Positions 7,257 to 16,434 of a DNA stretch of 62,864 nt are shown here, one piece after another. The translations under genes were made by a program, and so were the position numbers. This DNA comes from Myxococcales bacterium (GTDB lineage Bacteria; Myxococcota_A; Polyangia; Polyangiales; Polyangiaceae), in assembly GCA_021847645.1 (NCBI GenBank), contig JAJZQG010000013.1, positions 1 through 62,864 of the forward strand, in the 5' to 3' direction. Under the pieces are notes generated by a model. The model was given only the letters and a program-made list of their open reading frames with translations, was not told where the DNA came from and made no database searches. Within the stretch, counting starts at the first letter, position 1. Every line of letters starts with the position of its first letter.

Positions 7257-9344
7257 TTGCGCTGCAACGCCCTTCTCGCGCTCTGCCTCTCCGCTGCCAT
7301 CGGGCTCGCCCCTTCTGCGGCATCCGCCCAACGACGGCGCCCCCGCAACGTCGATCGCCCGCGCCCTTCCGCCTCCGCTTCGCCCGCTTCCGCCGCCGGC
7401 TACGCCCTCACGAACAAGCTCGGCCCCGCGTCCGCTCTGCGCTTGTTGGCTTCGAGCCGCCGCGAGGATCGCCTCCTCGGCGTGCAGCGTCTTGCCGGCC
7501 AGAACGACTTCGCCGCCGTCCAGCTGCTGCTTCAGGCCACCCAGGACAACCCCGCCCCTCTCGCCGACCCCGTCGTCAAGCTGCAGGTCGTTCGCGCCCT
7601 CGCACCCTTCGCCTCCCGCGATGCCGTCCGGCGCACGCTCGCGGCCTGGGTCGTCGGCGATGCCTCCCGGCTGCGTCCCGCCTCCGGCCTTGCCCGCGAT
7701 GTGCAGCTCGCCGCCGCCCTCGCACTCGCCGCCTCCAACGACACCAGGGCCGTCGATCAGCTCGTGTCCTTCGTGATCGCAGGCGACGACGCGGGTCAGA
7801 TCGCGGCCGAGGCGCTCGAGGCCCACCCACCCCAGAGCATCGATTCCCTGCTCCGCGGCAAAGCCGCATCGTCGCCCGGTGTGCTTCGCCTGCTCGGTCG
7901 ATTGGGCGACCTGCGCGCGCTCCCCGTGCTTCGCAACGCCTTGGGCGACACCGATCCCGCCGTCGCCTCCGAGGCGGCTCTCGCGCTCGCCAGGCTCGGC
8001 GACGACGCGGTCGCTCCCATCGCACGAAGCTGGATCAACAGCCCGACCGCGTCTGCATCCACTCGCCTCGCGGCTGCCCGTGCCCTGGTGCTCGTGCGCG
8101 CCGCGGACGCTCCCCGCGCGATGGCCATCCTCATCGCAGACCCGGCGACACGCCTCGGGGGACTACGCCTCGCCTACGACGCGCCAACACCCCAGCTTTC
8201 AGCCACGCTCGCCGGCTTCCTGACCATCGCGACCGGGCAGGCTCGCTCCCTGGCGCTTGCAGCGCTCTCCCGCTCCGGCGGCCCCCTCGCCGTTCGCACG
8301 CTCCAGGCGCTGGTCACACGGCCAACCGCCGACCTCGATGCCGCGATGGCTCTCGCGCGTTGTCCCTCGCCGGAGGCGCTCGACGTCATCGACAGCTTGT
8401 TGGGCGCGCCGGCCACGCGGTTGCTGGGCGCCCGCATGGCCATCGCCCGCCTCGCGCTCACCGGCGACACGGCTCGCGATCTCGACGACACGCTGCGCTC
8501 CATGCTCGCTTCGCCCGCCCTCGCGGATCGACAGAGCGCCGCGTTCGGCCTCGTGCTTGCCGGCTGGGAGCCGGTCTCCTCGTTCTCCGCTTCCGCCGAC
8601 CCGCCGATCGTCGCTGCCGCCTGCCGCGCCACCTACGCCCGAACCTCTCGCGACCGGGCCACGTGCGCCGCTCTCCTCTCCGAACGCTCGTCGCCCTTCC
8701 TGCGCGACGCCCTGGGCATCTCGCTGTCGGACCCGGCCGTCGCATCGTCGTGGTCCACCCGGCTGTTGCTCGGCTGGAGCGAGTCGTTCGGCTCGTCCGC
8801 GCCCATCTTCGCGCGACTGCTCGGCGGTCGCGATACGGCGCTGGTGCGCCCCAGCCTCGAGCTGTTGCTGCGCTCGGGCGATGCGGTCTTTCGCGCCCAG
8901 GTTGCCCTCGGCCTCGCCGACAGTCCGGATCCTTCCGCCGCCAGCCTGTTGATCGACGCGTTCCAGAGCGAAGAAGACCCCTTGGTGCGCCGAGCGATCG
9001 TCCGCGCGCTCTCCCACCTGCCCTCTGTTCACAGCAAGCCCGTGTTGGCCGATGCGGCTCGGCTCGATCCCGACCCTCAGGTCCGATCCCTCTCCGCTCT
9101 CGCCGCTCGCAGCGTCGCGTTGCCCCTTGCGCCCCACGGCTCCTCCGTCGTCTGGCTGCAGGTCCGCGGCACCGTACCCGGTGCCCAGCGCGGTCGATCC
9201 GTGCGCCTCGCCCTGCCCGACGGTTTCGCCTTGTCCAGCGTCTGCGACGACGACGGCTTCCTGATGATTCCGGGCGTGCCTTCCGACCAGGTCCGCTTGA
9301 CGGTTGCGTCGTCCGCCGAATCCGGACAACCTGCCGGTCCATGA
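7257..9344 (+). CDS. Exported HEAT-repeat protein
   Basis: The start is TTG at 7257; no in-frame ATG or GTG lies between it and the upstream stop, and the first 25 residues make a good signal peptide ending SAASAQ. The 695-residue product is almost wholly alpha-helical and built of HEAT-like units, recognisable from repeated patterns such as LRALPVLRNALGDTDPAVASEAALALARLGD and the matching unit near residue 560 (split here for length). HEAT solenoids are protein-protein scaffolds; here the location would be the periplasm. The C-terminal 60 residues form a beta-rich domain (VRGTVPGAQRGRSVRLALPDG) of unknown role. The stop overlaps the xseB start (ATGA), which suggests co-transcription only. 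Confidence 0.75.
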   Translation: MRCNALLALCLSAAIGLAPSAASAQRRRPRNVDRPRPSASASPASAAGYALTNKLGPASALRLLASSRREDRLLGVQRLAGQNDFAAVQLLLQATQDNPAPLADPVVKLQVVRALAPFASRDAVRRTLAAWVVGDASRLRPASGLARDVQLAAALALAASNDTRAVDQLVSFVIAGDDAGQIAAEALEAHPPQSIDSLLRGKAASSPGVLRLLGRLGDLRALPVLRNALGDTDPAVASEAALALARLGDDAVAPIARSWINSPTASASTRLAAARALVLVRAADAPRAMAILIADPATRLGGLRLAYDAPTPQLSATLAGFLTIATGQARSLALAALSRSGGPLAVRTLQALVTRPTADLDAAMALARCPSPEALDVIDSLLGAPATRLLGARMAIARLALTGDTARDLDDTLRSMLASPALADRQSAAFGLVLAGWEPVSSFSASADPPIVAAACRATYARTSRDRATCAALLSERSSPFLRDALGISLSDPAVASSWSTRLLLGWSESFGSSAPIFARLLGGRDTALVRPSLELLLRSGDAVFRAQVALGLADSPDPSAASLLIDAFQSEEDPLVRRAIVRALSHLPSVHSKPVLADAARLDPDPQVRSLSALAARSVALPLAPHGSSVVWLQVRGTVPGAQRGRSVRLALPDGFALSSVCDDDGFLMIPGVPSDQVRLTVASSAESGQPAGP

Positions 9345-9598
9345 CGCAGCCCAAAGCCGATCCGGCAACCGAACACAGACCAGGGTTCGAAGAATCCATC
9401 CGGCGCCTGACAGCCATCGTCGAGCAGCTCGAGCGCGGCGATCTGCCCCTGGAGAAGACCATCGCCCTGTTCGAAGACGGCATGCGCATCGCACGCGAGT
9501 CCAGGGCCGACCTCGACAAGGCCGAGAAACGCGTCGAAGAGCTCCTGGCCGTCGACGACGACGGAAGCCCGGTCACGCGCGACCTTCCCCCCGGCTGA
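9341..9598 (+). CDS. xseB: Exodeoxyribonuclease VII small subunit
   Basis: The product has 85 residues and carries the full XseB signature: FEESIRRLTAIVEQLERGDLPLEKTIALFEDG (split across residues about 17-48), followed by the second helix of the antiparallel pair. XseB packs on the large subunit XseA to form the nuclease that degrades single-stranded DNA to oligonucleotides in mismatch repair and damage processing. The start ATG is inside the stop of the HEAT gene (ATGA). xseA is not in this window. The neighbourhood gives no further functional hint. Confidence 0.93.
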   Translation: MTQPKADPATEHRPGFEESIRRLTAIVEQLERGDLPLEKTIALFEDGMRIARESRADLDKAEKRVEELLAVDDDGSPVTRDLPPG

Positions 9599-9630
9599 AC
9601 GCGCCGGCCGTGCCGCCGCCCCGGAAATAG

Positions 9631-11268
9631 TTGCCCGTCGCGTCGGATCCATCCATTCTTGTTCGTTGGTTGCCTCCGCATTGGTGCGGACCGATCGCTG
9701 TCCACGTTCCGGGCATCTTCGCCCGCGTTCTGCTGTGGGTCGTTGCGTTGTCGTTCTCGTCGCTGAGGCTCAGCGAGCCGCCCTTGTCGCGCCGCGTTCG
9801 TTCCTTCGTCCGCCGGTGGCACAAGGGTCCGTTCCGCGCTTTCCTCGAGGCCAGGCCCCTTCCGCCCGGCGGCGCCGTCGCACTCGTCGATCCTGACGGC
9901 AACCTGCTCGCCTCGATCCGCGGCACGGCGGCTCCCATGGGCGATCTGCTGCGCGTCGGCGCCATCGAGTTCGGCTCCCCGCCCGTTGCCCGCCTGGTCG
10001 GCGACGTGCGTTCCCTGCCCTCGGACTTCATCGATCTTGCCCGCTTGCTCGTCGATTCCGTCGTCGACTTCGAAGCCGAGATGGAAGAGATCTCGCGACA
10101 CGCGCTCGAGCGCTACCGCGAGCTGTCGCTGCTCTACGACTTCTCCGAAAAGACCGCTTCCACCACCGCGCTCAACGAGGTCCTCGACGTCGTCCTGCGC
10201 AAGGCTGTCGACGTGGTGCACGCCGCCGGCGCTTCGATCGTCACGCTCGACGACGAGTCCGAGGCGCCTCAGCAGCTCGCCTCCGTCGGCTCCGTGCCTC
10301 GCCTTCGCACCGCGCAAGTCGCTCGCGTGATGGAGACCGGCCGGACACTCGTGGGCCTGTCGAGCGAGTCCTTGCACGAGGTGCAAGGCGAGGCTTGGCT
10401 CGGAACTCTGGCCTGCATCCCGCTGCGCACCGCCGGCAAGACCGCCGGCGTGCTCGTGGTGCAGGCCGGCGCCGGCAGGGAGCATCAGCCCGAAGACCAA
10501 CGCCTGTTGACCGCTCTCGCTTCCCTGGCCGCCACGCGCATCGAACATTCCAGGCTCACCGAGGCCAACGCGCGCCGACGCGAGCTCGTGGCCGTCGGCC
10601 ACCTCGCCAGCGCCATCGTCCACGACTTCAAGAACCCGCTGACCGCCATGCGCGGCTTCGCCGAGATGATCCAGATGGAGCACATCCCGGCTGAGGAGCA
10701 CGCGTCCCTCGCCGGTCAGATCATCGACAACGCCGACCGCATCTGGGCCATGGTCGAGGAAATCCTCTACTTCGTGCGTGGCAACCGCGCGTCACTCGAC
10801 CTGCGGCCCACCACCGGCGCCGCCTTGACCCAACGCCTCGCCGCTTCCCTCCCCCACGGCGTCTCCGATCGGATCTCGCTCAGCGTCGACCTGGCCCCCG
10901 TAGGCGAGATCACTGTCGACGAGCGCAAGCTCGAACGCGTGGTCGTCAACCTCGTGCGCAACGCCTGCGAGGCTGTCGTCGGCTCCGGACATGTCTCGGT
11001 GTACGGCGAGCAGCCAGAGGATCAGCCCGACTCCGTGCGCATCATCGTCGAGGACGATGGCCCCGGAATTCCTCCACAAGTGCGGGCCAACCTGTTCGAC
11101 GCCTTCGTGACCGCGGGCAAACCCGGAGGCACGGGGCTCGGCCTCGCCATCGTACGCAAGATCGTCGAAGAGCACGGTGGCTCCGTGTCGGTTCAGTCCG
11201 AGGCCGGTCGCGGCACGCGCTTCATCGTCACTCTCCCTCGTCACCCGTCCAGGGATCGGCTGCCATGA
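9631..11268 (+). CDS. GAF-domain sensor histidine kinase
   Basis: The histidine kinase core is complete: H-box HDFKNPLTAMRG, N-box NLVRNACEAV, G1 DDGPGIPP, F-box LFDAF and G2 GGTGLGLAIV. Upstream of it, about residues 175-310, is a GAF domain preceded by a coiled-coil segment. I use TTG 9631 (545 residues), but the true start is uncertain: the first ~60 residues have no family likeness, no clear ribosome binding site is visible, and no ATG or GTG occurs in frame until about residue 105. Without a convincing transmembrane segment it is probably cytosolic. It overlaps the receiver gene by ATGA, so the two form a two-component pair. Confidence 0.88.
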   Translation: MPVASDPSILVRWLPPHWCGPIAVHVPGIFARVLLWVVALSFSSLRLSEPPLSRRVRSFVRRWHKGPFRAFLEARPLPPGGAVALVDPDGNLLASIRGTAAPMGDLLRVGAIEFGSPPVARLVGDVRSLPSDFIDLARLLVDSVVDFEAEMEEISRHALERYRELSLLYDFSEKTASTTALNEVLDVVLRKAVDVVHAAGASIVTLDDESEAPQQLASVGSVPRLRTAQVARVMETGRTLVGLSSESLHEVQGEAWLGTLACIPLRTAGKTAGVLVVQAGAGREHQPEDQRLLTALASLAATRIEHSRLTEANARRRELVAVGHLASAIVHDFKNPLTAMRGFAEMIQMEHIPAEEHASLAGQIIDNADRIWAMVEEILYFVRGNRASLDLRPTTGAALTQRLAASLPHGVSDRISLSVDLAPVGEITVDERKLERVVVNLVRNACEAVVGSGHVSVYGEQPEDQPDSVRIIVEDDGPGIPPQVRANLFDAFVTAGKPGGTGLGLAIVRKIVEEHGGSVSVQSEAGRGTRFIVTLPRHPSRDRLP

Positions 11269-11654
11269 CCAAACGCATCCTGATCGTCGACGACGAACGA
11301 CACGTGGGCACCTTGCTGGCCCATACCCTCGACGACATGGAGGACGCCGGCGTGGAGCTCCTGGTCGTGGACGACGGCCGGGCTGCCGTCGCTTCCTGCG
11401 GCACGGTGGCCCCTGACTTGGCGTTCGTCGACACCGACATGCCCGGAATCTCGGGCCTCGACGTGTGCGCAGCCCTTCGCCAAACCTTCCCCGGCCACTC
11501 CCTTGCTCTCGTCCTGCTCGTCGACAAGGGCGTTGTTCCCGACGCGGATCGCTGCGCTGACCTGCACATCGTCGAGTGCGTCGAGAAGCCGTTCGACCCG
11601 GACCGAATTCGTGCCCTGACCTGCGCCGCACTCGGATTCGAATTCGACGGCTGA
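11265..11654 (+). CDS. Single-domain response regulator
   Basis: The product has 129 residues with only a receiver domain. The acidic pair DDE is at residues 10-12, the phospho-acceptor lies in AFVDTDMPG, and the conserved Lys is in VEKPFDP. There is no DNA-binding or enzymatic output domain, so it must act by binding a partner or by phosphorelay. The start overlaps the stop of the sensor kinase (ATGA), which makes that kinase the obvious phosphodonor. The usual Thr/Ser switch position is covered by LVLLVDKG, slightly degenerate. Confidence 0.88.
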   Translation: MTKRILIVDDERHVGTLLAHTLDDMEDAGVELLVVDDGRAAVASCGTVAPDLAFVDTDMPGISGLDVCAALRQTFPGHSLALVLLVDKGVVPDADRCADLHIVECVEKPFDPDRIRALTCAALGFEFDG

Positions 11655-11734
11655 CGCGCGAATAGCCCCGCCAACCTCCCTTCGCAGGCCACCCCGTCGG
11701 GGCTATGCTCGCCGCCAACGGAGGCCGCCAGGCC

Positions 11735-12478
11735 GTGAACGACGATTCGCCTCGATCCGCCGCCGCTCTCGTCATCGGCAACGAGCTGCTGAGCGGCAAA
11801 GTCCAAGACCAGAACACCCTGGTCCTGGCGCGCTCACTTCGCTCCGTCGGAATCGCCCTGCGACGCATCGTCATGATCCCCGACGATCTCCCAACGATCG
11901 TCAGCGAAGTGCGCTCACTCGCATCTTCCTTCGACCTCGTGTTCACCAGCGGCGGCGTCGGCCCCACCCACGACGACGTCACCATCGCTGCCGTCGCCCA
12001 GGCCTTCGATACCGTCGTCGAAACCGACCCGGACCTCGCACGCGTGATCGCCGAGCACTTCGGCGACGCCGTTGTCCCCGGCCATCTGCTCATGGCGCGC
12101 GTCCCGCGCGGATGCGAGCTCATCACCTACGACGATCTCAAGTGGCCTACCGTGCGCATGCGAAACGTCTGGATGCTCCCCGGCGTCCCCGAACTCTTCC
12201 GCTCGCGACTCGCCAGCATCAAGCAGCACCTCGTCGCCGGTACGCCCTTCGTGTCCCGCTCCGTCTTCTCCAACCTCGACGAAGGCCACCTCGTCCCTCT
12301 CCTCGACGAGATCGTTCGGCGTTTCCCAACCGTCGACGTCGGCTCCTACCCCAAGTGGAACGACCAGACCTGCCGCACGCAGCTGACCTTCGACGGCACG
12401 GACCCGGCCATGGTCGACGCTGCCTTGCAAGCCTTCCTCGCCTTGCTGCCTCCCGGCGAGCCCCTGCGCGTGACCTGA
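11735..12478 (+). CDS. CinA N-terminal (MoaB/Mog-like) domain protein
   Basis: I start at GTG 11735 because GGAGG lies 10 bases upstream, whereas the ATG at 11705 has no visible ribosome binding site. The product has 247 residues. The N-terminal 170 residues are the molybdopterin-binding-like domain of CinA proteins, with IGNELLSGKVQDQNT and FTSGGVGPTHDDVT as diagnostic motifs. The C-terminal amidase domain of full-length CinA/PncC is missing. The related stand-alone proteins have been linked to ADP-ribose or FAD pyrophosphatase activity, so a nucleotide-sugar hydrolase role is possible but unproven here. Confidence 0.82.
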   Translation: MNDDSPRSAAALVIGNELLSGKVQDQNTLVLARSLRSVGIALRRIVMIPDDLPTIVSEVRSLASSFDLVFTSGGVGPTHDDVTIAAVAQAFDTVVETDPDLARVIAEHFGDAVVPGHLLMARVPRGCELITYDDLKWPTVRMRNVWMLPGVPELFRSRLASIKQHLVAGTPFVSRSVFSNLDEGHLVPLLDEIVRRFPTVDVGSYPKWNDQTCRTQLTFDGTDPAMVDAALQAFLALLPPGEPLRVT

Positions 12479-12545
12479 CTCGCCGCCCGCACCGCCAACC
12501 TCGCCCGCCAGCCGTTGCCACCCGCGACGAGCTCGGCTACGCCCA

Positions 12546-13280
12546 ATGCGTCTCATGCCCGATCGACGCACCCTCATCGTCGTGCCCACCTACAACGAGC
12601 GCGACAACCTCCCCATTCTTGTCGACGCGGTCCTCGCCGCCGTCAGCTCCGTGGACCTGCTCGTCGTCGATGACGACTCGCCCGACGGTACGGGTCGGCT
12701 CGCCGACGAGATGGCTTCGCGGGACAAGCGTGTGCGCGTGCTGCACCGCCCGGCCAAGCAAGGTCTCGGCTCCGCGTACGTGGAAGGCTTTCGGCTCGGT
12801 CTGTCCGAGGGCTACGACGTGCTCGTGGAGATGGACGCCGACATGTCTCACGATCCGCGTTTCCTTCCTGCTTTGCTTGAAGCCATCGAGGATGGCGCCG
12901 ATGTGGCCGTCGGCTCGCGCAACATTCCCGACGGCAGCGTGGAGGGTTGGGGGATCGGTCGGCAGCTGCTCTCCAAAGGCGGCTCCCTGTACTCGCGCCT
13001 CATTCTCGGTGTCGACATCCGCGATCTGACGACGGGCTACAAAGCGTACCGCCGACGTGCGCTCGAGCTCATCGACCTCGATTCCATCCGATCCAACGGC
13101 TACTCGTTCCAGATTGAGACGACCTACCGCGCCTTGTGCCGCGGCCTGCGCGTCGTCGAGGTGCCCATCGTCTTCGTGGACCGTCGTGTCGGTCACTCCA
13201 AGATGAACTCTCGCATCTTCTCCGAAGCCGTCACGGTCGTGTGGCGCTTGCGTCTCGATGCCTTGCTGCATCGCCTATGA
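12546..13280 (+). CDS. Polyprenol-phosphate glycosyltransferase (GT2, DPM1-like)
   Basis: The product has 244 residues and no transmembrane tail, like the soluble form of dolichol/polyprenol-phosphate mannose synthase. Motifs are LIVVPTYNERDNLP at the N-terminus, LLVVDDDSPDGTG, and the metal-binding EMDADMSHDP. The late SRNIPDGSVEGWG and RDLTTGYKAYRR segments also match that family. It would transfer a sugar (often mannose) from a GDP-sugar to polyprenyl phosphate at the inner leaflet, to supply periplasmic glycosylation or envelope glycolipids. lpxK follows with an ATGA overlap, which fits an envelope role. Confidence 0.88.
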   Translation: MRLMPDRRTLIVVPTYNERDNLPILVDAVLAAVSSVDLLVVDDDSPDGTGRLADEMASRDKRVRVLHRPAKQGLGSAYVEGFRLGLSEGYDVLVEMDADMSHDPRFLPALLEAIEDGADVAVGSRNIPDGSVEGWGIGRQLLSKGGSLYSRLILGVDIRDLTTGYKAYRRRALELIDLDSIRSNGYSFQIETTYRALCRGLRVVEVPIVFVDRRVGHSKMNSRIFSEAVTVVWRLRLDALLHRL

Positions 13281-14377
13281 GCTCGGACGGCCCGTCGCCC
13301 GTTGCCACCGTGCAGCTTGACGCGCACTCGGCCTCGGCATGGTGCGCCGCCCGTCTCGAGCAGGGTTCGCCCTCGCTCTCCTGGCGTTCGGCCGCTGCTC
13401 GTGCCTATGCCGCCGTCATCCGCAGCCACCTCGCTCGCCCCCTCGTCCTGCCCCTCGCGGCCCGCGTCCTCGGTGTCGGTAGCGCCACCCTCGGCGGCGC
13501 CGGAAAGACCCCGGTCGCCGTCCAGCTCGCCGCGGACCTGCGCACTCGCGGCGACCCCGTCGCCTTCGTCGGTCATGCCTACCGCGCTCACCCCCAATTC
13601 GCGCGCATGGTCTCGCCCGATGACGACGTGCGCGACGTTGGCGACGATGCCCTCGTCGCGGCCAACGCCCTGCATCCGCTCGGCGTGCCCGTCTGGGTCG
13701 CGCCCTCTCGCAACGAGGCCGTCGCTGCTGCCGCACGTCACGCACGAACCATCGTCGTCGACGGCTTGCTGCAGGCTCGTCCAACGCCCTTGTTCCGCTC
13801 GCTTTTGGTGCTCGATGCACGGGCGCCCTTCGGCTCCGGATCCTGCCCGCCCGCTGGCGACTTGCGCGGAGCCCCCCAAGACCTGGTCTCCCTGTGCGAC
13901 GAGATCGTGCTCGTACGCGACCCCCTCGGTCCGCCGCCTGCCGCGCTCCCCGCCCATCTGCCGTCGCGGCCCGCTCGTTCGGCTTGGATCGATATCGTCG
14001 GCGCCCTCGACCCGCAAGGCACCCCGATGTCCGTCGAGAATCTGCGCTCAGCTCGTGTCGGGTTGCTCACGCTCGTAGGTCGTGCGCACCGCGTCCTGGC
14101 CTCGCTGGCCCACCGCGGGATCGTTCCGGCGTGCCATTGGACCGGTCCGGATCACGGCTCGCTCGGACTTCGGGATCGGTTCTCGCTTCGCAGTATTTCG
14201 GCAAGATTCCGCCTCGATGGCTGGCTGGTTACCCCCAAGTGTCGTCCGCATCTCTCGCCGTGGGACCTGGGTGCCCCCCTGTGGACCCTGGATGTCCGCG
14301 CACGGCTCGATCCGAGCCCGCAGGCGGTGCTAGAGTCCGGCCCATGCGCACCACACGTCTTCTCTCTGTCGTGCTGA
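13277..14377 (+). CDS. lpxK: Tetraacyldisaccharide 4'-kinase
   Basis: The start ATG overlaps the stop of the glycosyltransferase gene. The product has 366 residues. The LpxK P-loop is present in slightly altered form (GVGSATLGGAGKTP for the usual GNLTVGGTGKTP), followed by the family segment VAFVGHAYRA (usual ...SRGYG...) and VRDVGDDAL, which corresponds to the conserved GDE(A/P) region. LpxK adds the 4'-phosphate to the lipid A disaccharide at the inner membrane. The N-terminal hydrophobic helix expected for LpxK is weak. Its last 34 bases overlap the next gene in another frame. Confidence 0.82.
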   Translation: MSSDGPSPVATVQLDAHSASAWCAARLEQGSPSLSWRSAAARAYAAVIRSHLARPLVLPLAARVLGVGSATLGGAGKTPVAVQLAADLRTRGDPVAFVGHAYRAHPQFARMVSPDDDVRDVGDDALVAANALHPLGVPVWVAPSRNEAVAAAARHARTIVVDGLLQARPTPLFRSLLVLDARAPFGSGSCPPAGDLRGAPQDLVSLCDEIVLVRDPLGPPPAALPAHLPSRPARSAWIDIVGALDPQGTPMSVENLRSARVGLLTLVGRAHRVLASLAHRGIVPACHWTGPDHGSLGLRDRFSLRSISARFRLDGWLVTPKCRPHLSPWDLGAPLWTLDVRARLDPSPQAVLESGPCAPHVFSLSC

Positions 14378-14868
14378 CTGCCGTTGCGCTCGCAGCGCCG
14401 CTCACCGTCACCGGGTGCGGAGGCAGCCAGGCAAACCCCAAGACCGCCGCCATCAAGCCCGGCAACCTGCCCGCAGGTGCAACCTGGGACGGCGTCTACT
14501 TCAATCCGATCTGGGGCTACCTGCACATCGTCGCCGACGGCAACAGCTTCAAGGGCAAGTGGGAGCGCCCCGACAAGTCCGCCTGGGGCGAGATGCACGG
14601 CGAGCTCACCGGCGACGTCGCGCGATTCGACTGGGTCGAGCACAAGGCGGGCATGGTCGGTCCATCGGCCACCGTCCAAGGCAAGGGCTACTTCAGGTAC
14701 GTGCAGCCCCCAGGCGACAACGTCGATGATCGGCTCAAGGGCGAGTGGGGCTTCGAGGATGCGGAGGTCGGCGGAGGCGATTGGGACTGCGTCAAGCAGC
14801 GCAACCAGAAGCCCGACCTCAACTCGATCCACGGCGAGTCCGAGAGCGGCGTCGGCGGTTGGCACTAG
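14344..14868 (+). CDS. Putative lipoprotein, unknown function
   Basis: The product has 174 residues. The signal segment ends LTVTGC with Cys25 as lipidation site. The mature part has the pattern WDGVYFNPIWGYLHIVADGN...KGKWERPD...GEMHGELTGDVARFDW, a small beta-barrel-like fold reminiscent of proteins that bind or modify a hydrophobic ligand, but I recognise no named family. It starts inside lpxK (34-base overlap, different frame) and ends 20 bases before gcvPB. The start ATG at 14344 is supported by the well-formed lipoprotein signal. Confidence 0.7.
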   Translation: MRTTRLLSVVLTAVALAAPLTVTGCGGSQANPKTAAIKPGNLPAGATWDGVYFNPIWGYLHIVADGNSFKGKWERPDKSAWGEMHGELTGDVARFDWVEHKAGMVGPSATVQGKGYFRYVQPPGDNVDDRLKGEWGFEDAEVGGGDWDCVKQRNQKPDLNSIHGESESGVGGWH

Positions 14869-14888
14869 CATCCAAGAGGAGACCTCTC

Positions 14889-16382
14889 ATGCCCGGCGAA
14901 GCGTCCACAGGTATCCAGTTCGTCGAACCACCGATCTTTGAGCGCGGCTCGCCAGGTCGATCCGGAGCTTCCCTGCCGCACTTCGACGTGCCCGAGATCG
15001 ATCCGGCCGCCGCGCTCGGCTCCCGCGCGCGAAAAGTCGCGGCCGCCTTGCCCGAAGTCAGCGAACCCGAGGTCGTTCGCCACTTCGTACGCCTGTCGCA
15101 GCACAACTTCTCCGTGGACACCCAGTTCTATCCGCTGGGCTCGTGCACGATGAAACACAACCCGAAGGTCAACGAGTGGGCCGCGCGGCTCCCCGGCTTC
15201 GCCGGATTGCACCCCGCCGCCCCGCAGGACCTGGCCCAGGGTGCCCTTGCACTCATGTACGGGCTGCAGCAAAGCATCGCCGAGATCTGCGGCATGGACG
15301 GCGTTTCCCTGCAGCCCTCCGCCGGAGCCCAGGGCGAAATCACTGGCCTGATGATGATCCGCGCTTGGCACCGGGCGCAGGGCCGCTCCCCGCGTACCGT
15401 GCTCGTCCCCGACACCGCACACGGCACCAACCCAGCCTCCTGCGCGCTCAACGGCCTGCGCGTCCAGCCCTTCGCCTCAAGCGGCAACGGCGTCATCGAC
15501 CCGGCTCGCCTCGCCGAGGCCGTCGCCAACGTCGGCGACGACCTGGCCGCCATCATGATCACCAACCCGAACACCCTCGGGCTCTTCGAAACGGCGCTCC
15601 CCGAGATCACCCGCATGGTCCATGAGCGCGGCGCCCTTGTCTATGGCGACGGCGCCAACCTCAACGCGTTGATGGGACGCGCACGGCCCGGCGATGCCGG
15701 CTTCGACGTCGTGCAGCTCAATCTGCACAAAACCTTCTCCACCCCCCACGGCGGCGGCGGCCCCGGATGCGGCCCGGTTGCCTTCAAGCGCATCCTCGAA
15801 CCCTTCCAGCCTCGTCCCGTCGTCCGCAAAGTCGGCGACCGCTTCGTCGCAGACGACGACCGCCCGCAGAGCGTCGGCCGCGTCCGCGCCTTCTACGGCA
15901 ACTTCGGCGTCATGGTCCGCGCGTATGCCTACATCCGCGAGCTCGGGCCCGACGGCCTGCGCCAGGCTACCGACCTGGCCGTGCTCAACGCCAACTACGT
16001 CGCCGCGCTGTTGCGCGACACCTTCCCCCTCGCGCAAGAGCGTACCTGCATGCACGAGGCCGTCTTCTCCGACAAGCGCCTCGAGGCCGAAACCGGCATC
16101 AAGACCCTCGATGTCGCCAAACGCTTGATCGACTACGGCTTCCATCCTCCAACCGTGTACTTCCCCCTGGTCGTCAAGGGCGCGCTGATGGTCGAGCCCA
16201 CCGAAACCGAGACGCGCCAGACTATCGACGCTTTCGTCGCCGCCCTGCAGCAGATCGTACGCGAGGCTCACGACAACCCCGAGCAGGTCCACTCTGCTCC
16301 CCACCTCGCACGCATCGGCCGGTTGGACGAAGCTCGCGCGGCGCGAAAGCCCCAGCTGCGCTGGCGCCCCGCTTCGTCCTGA
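14889..16382 (+). CDS. gcvPB: Glycine dehydrogenase (decarboxylating) subunit 2
   Basis: AGGAG precedes ATG 14889. The 497-residue product is the C-terminal (beta) subunit of the two-gene glycine decarboxylase P-protein. Diagnostic segments are QFYPLGSCTMKHNPK, LQPSAGAQGE, DTAHGTNPAS and the PLP-lysine motif NLHKTFSTPHGGGGPG, with Lys281 as the Schiff-base residue. P-protein decarboxylates glycine and passes the aminomethyl group to the lipoyl H-protein. gcvPA, gcvH and gcvT, which normally flank it, are absent from this window, so the rest of the cleavage system must be encoded elsewhere. Confidence 0.93.
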   Translation: MPGEASTGIQFVEPPIFERGSPGRSGASLPHFDVPEIDPAAALGSRARKVAAALPEVSEPEVVRHFVRLSQHNFSVDTQFYPLGSCTMKHNPKVNEWAARLPGFAGLHPAAPQDLAQGALALMYGLQQSIAEICGMDGVSLQPSAGAQGEITGLMMIRAWHRAQGRSPRTVLVPDTAHGTNPASCALNGLRVQPFASSGNGVIDPARLAEAVANVGDDLAAIMITNPNTLGLFETALPEITRMVHERGALVYGDGANLNALMGRARPGDAGFDVVQLNLHKTFSTPHGGGGPGCGPVAFKRILEPFQPRPVVRKVGDRFVADDDRPQSVGRVRAFYGNFGVMVRAYAYIRELGPDGLRQATDLAVLNANYVAALLRDTFPLAQERTCMHEAVFSDKRLEAETGIKTLDVAKRLIDYGFHPPTVYFPLVVKGALMVEPTETETRQTIDAFVAALQQIVREAHDNPEQVHSAPHLARIGRLDEARAARKPQLRWRPASS

Positions 16383-16434
16383 TCCATCCACGCTGCGCTC
16401 GCCCGTTCCGCGCACCCAGCCCCGGGCGCTCCCC

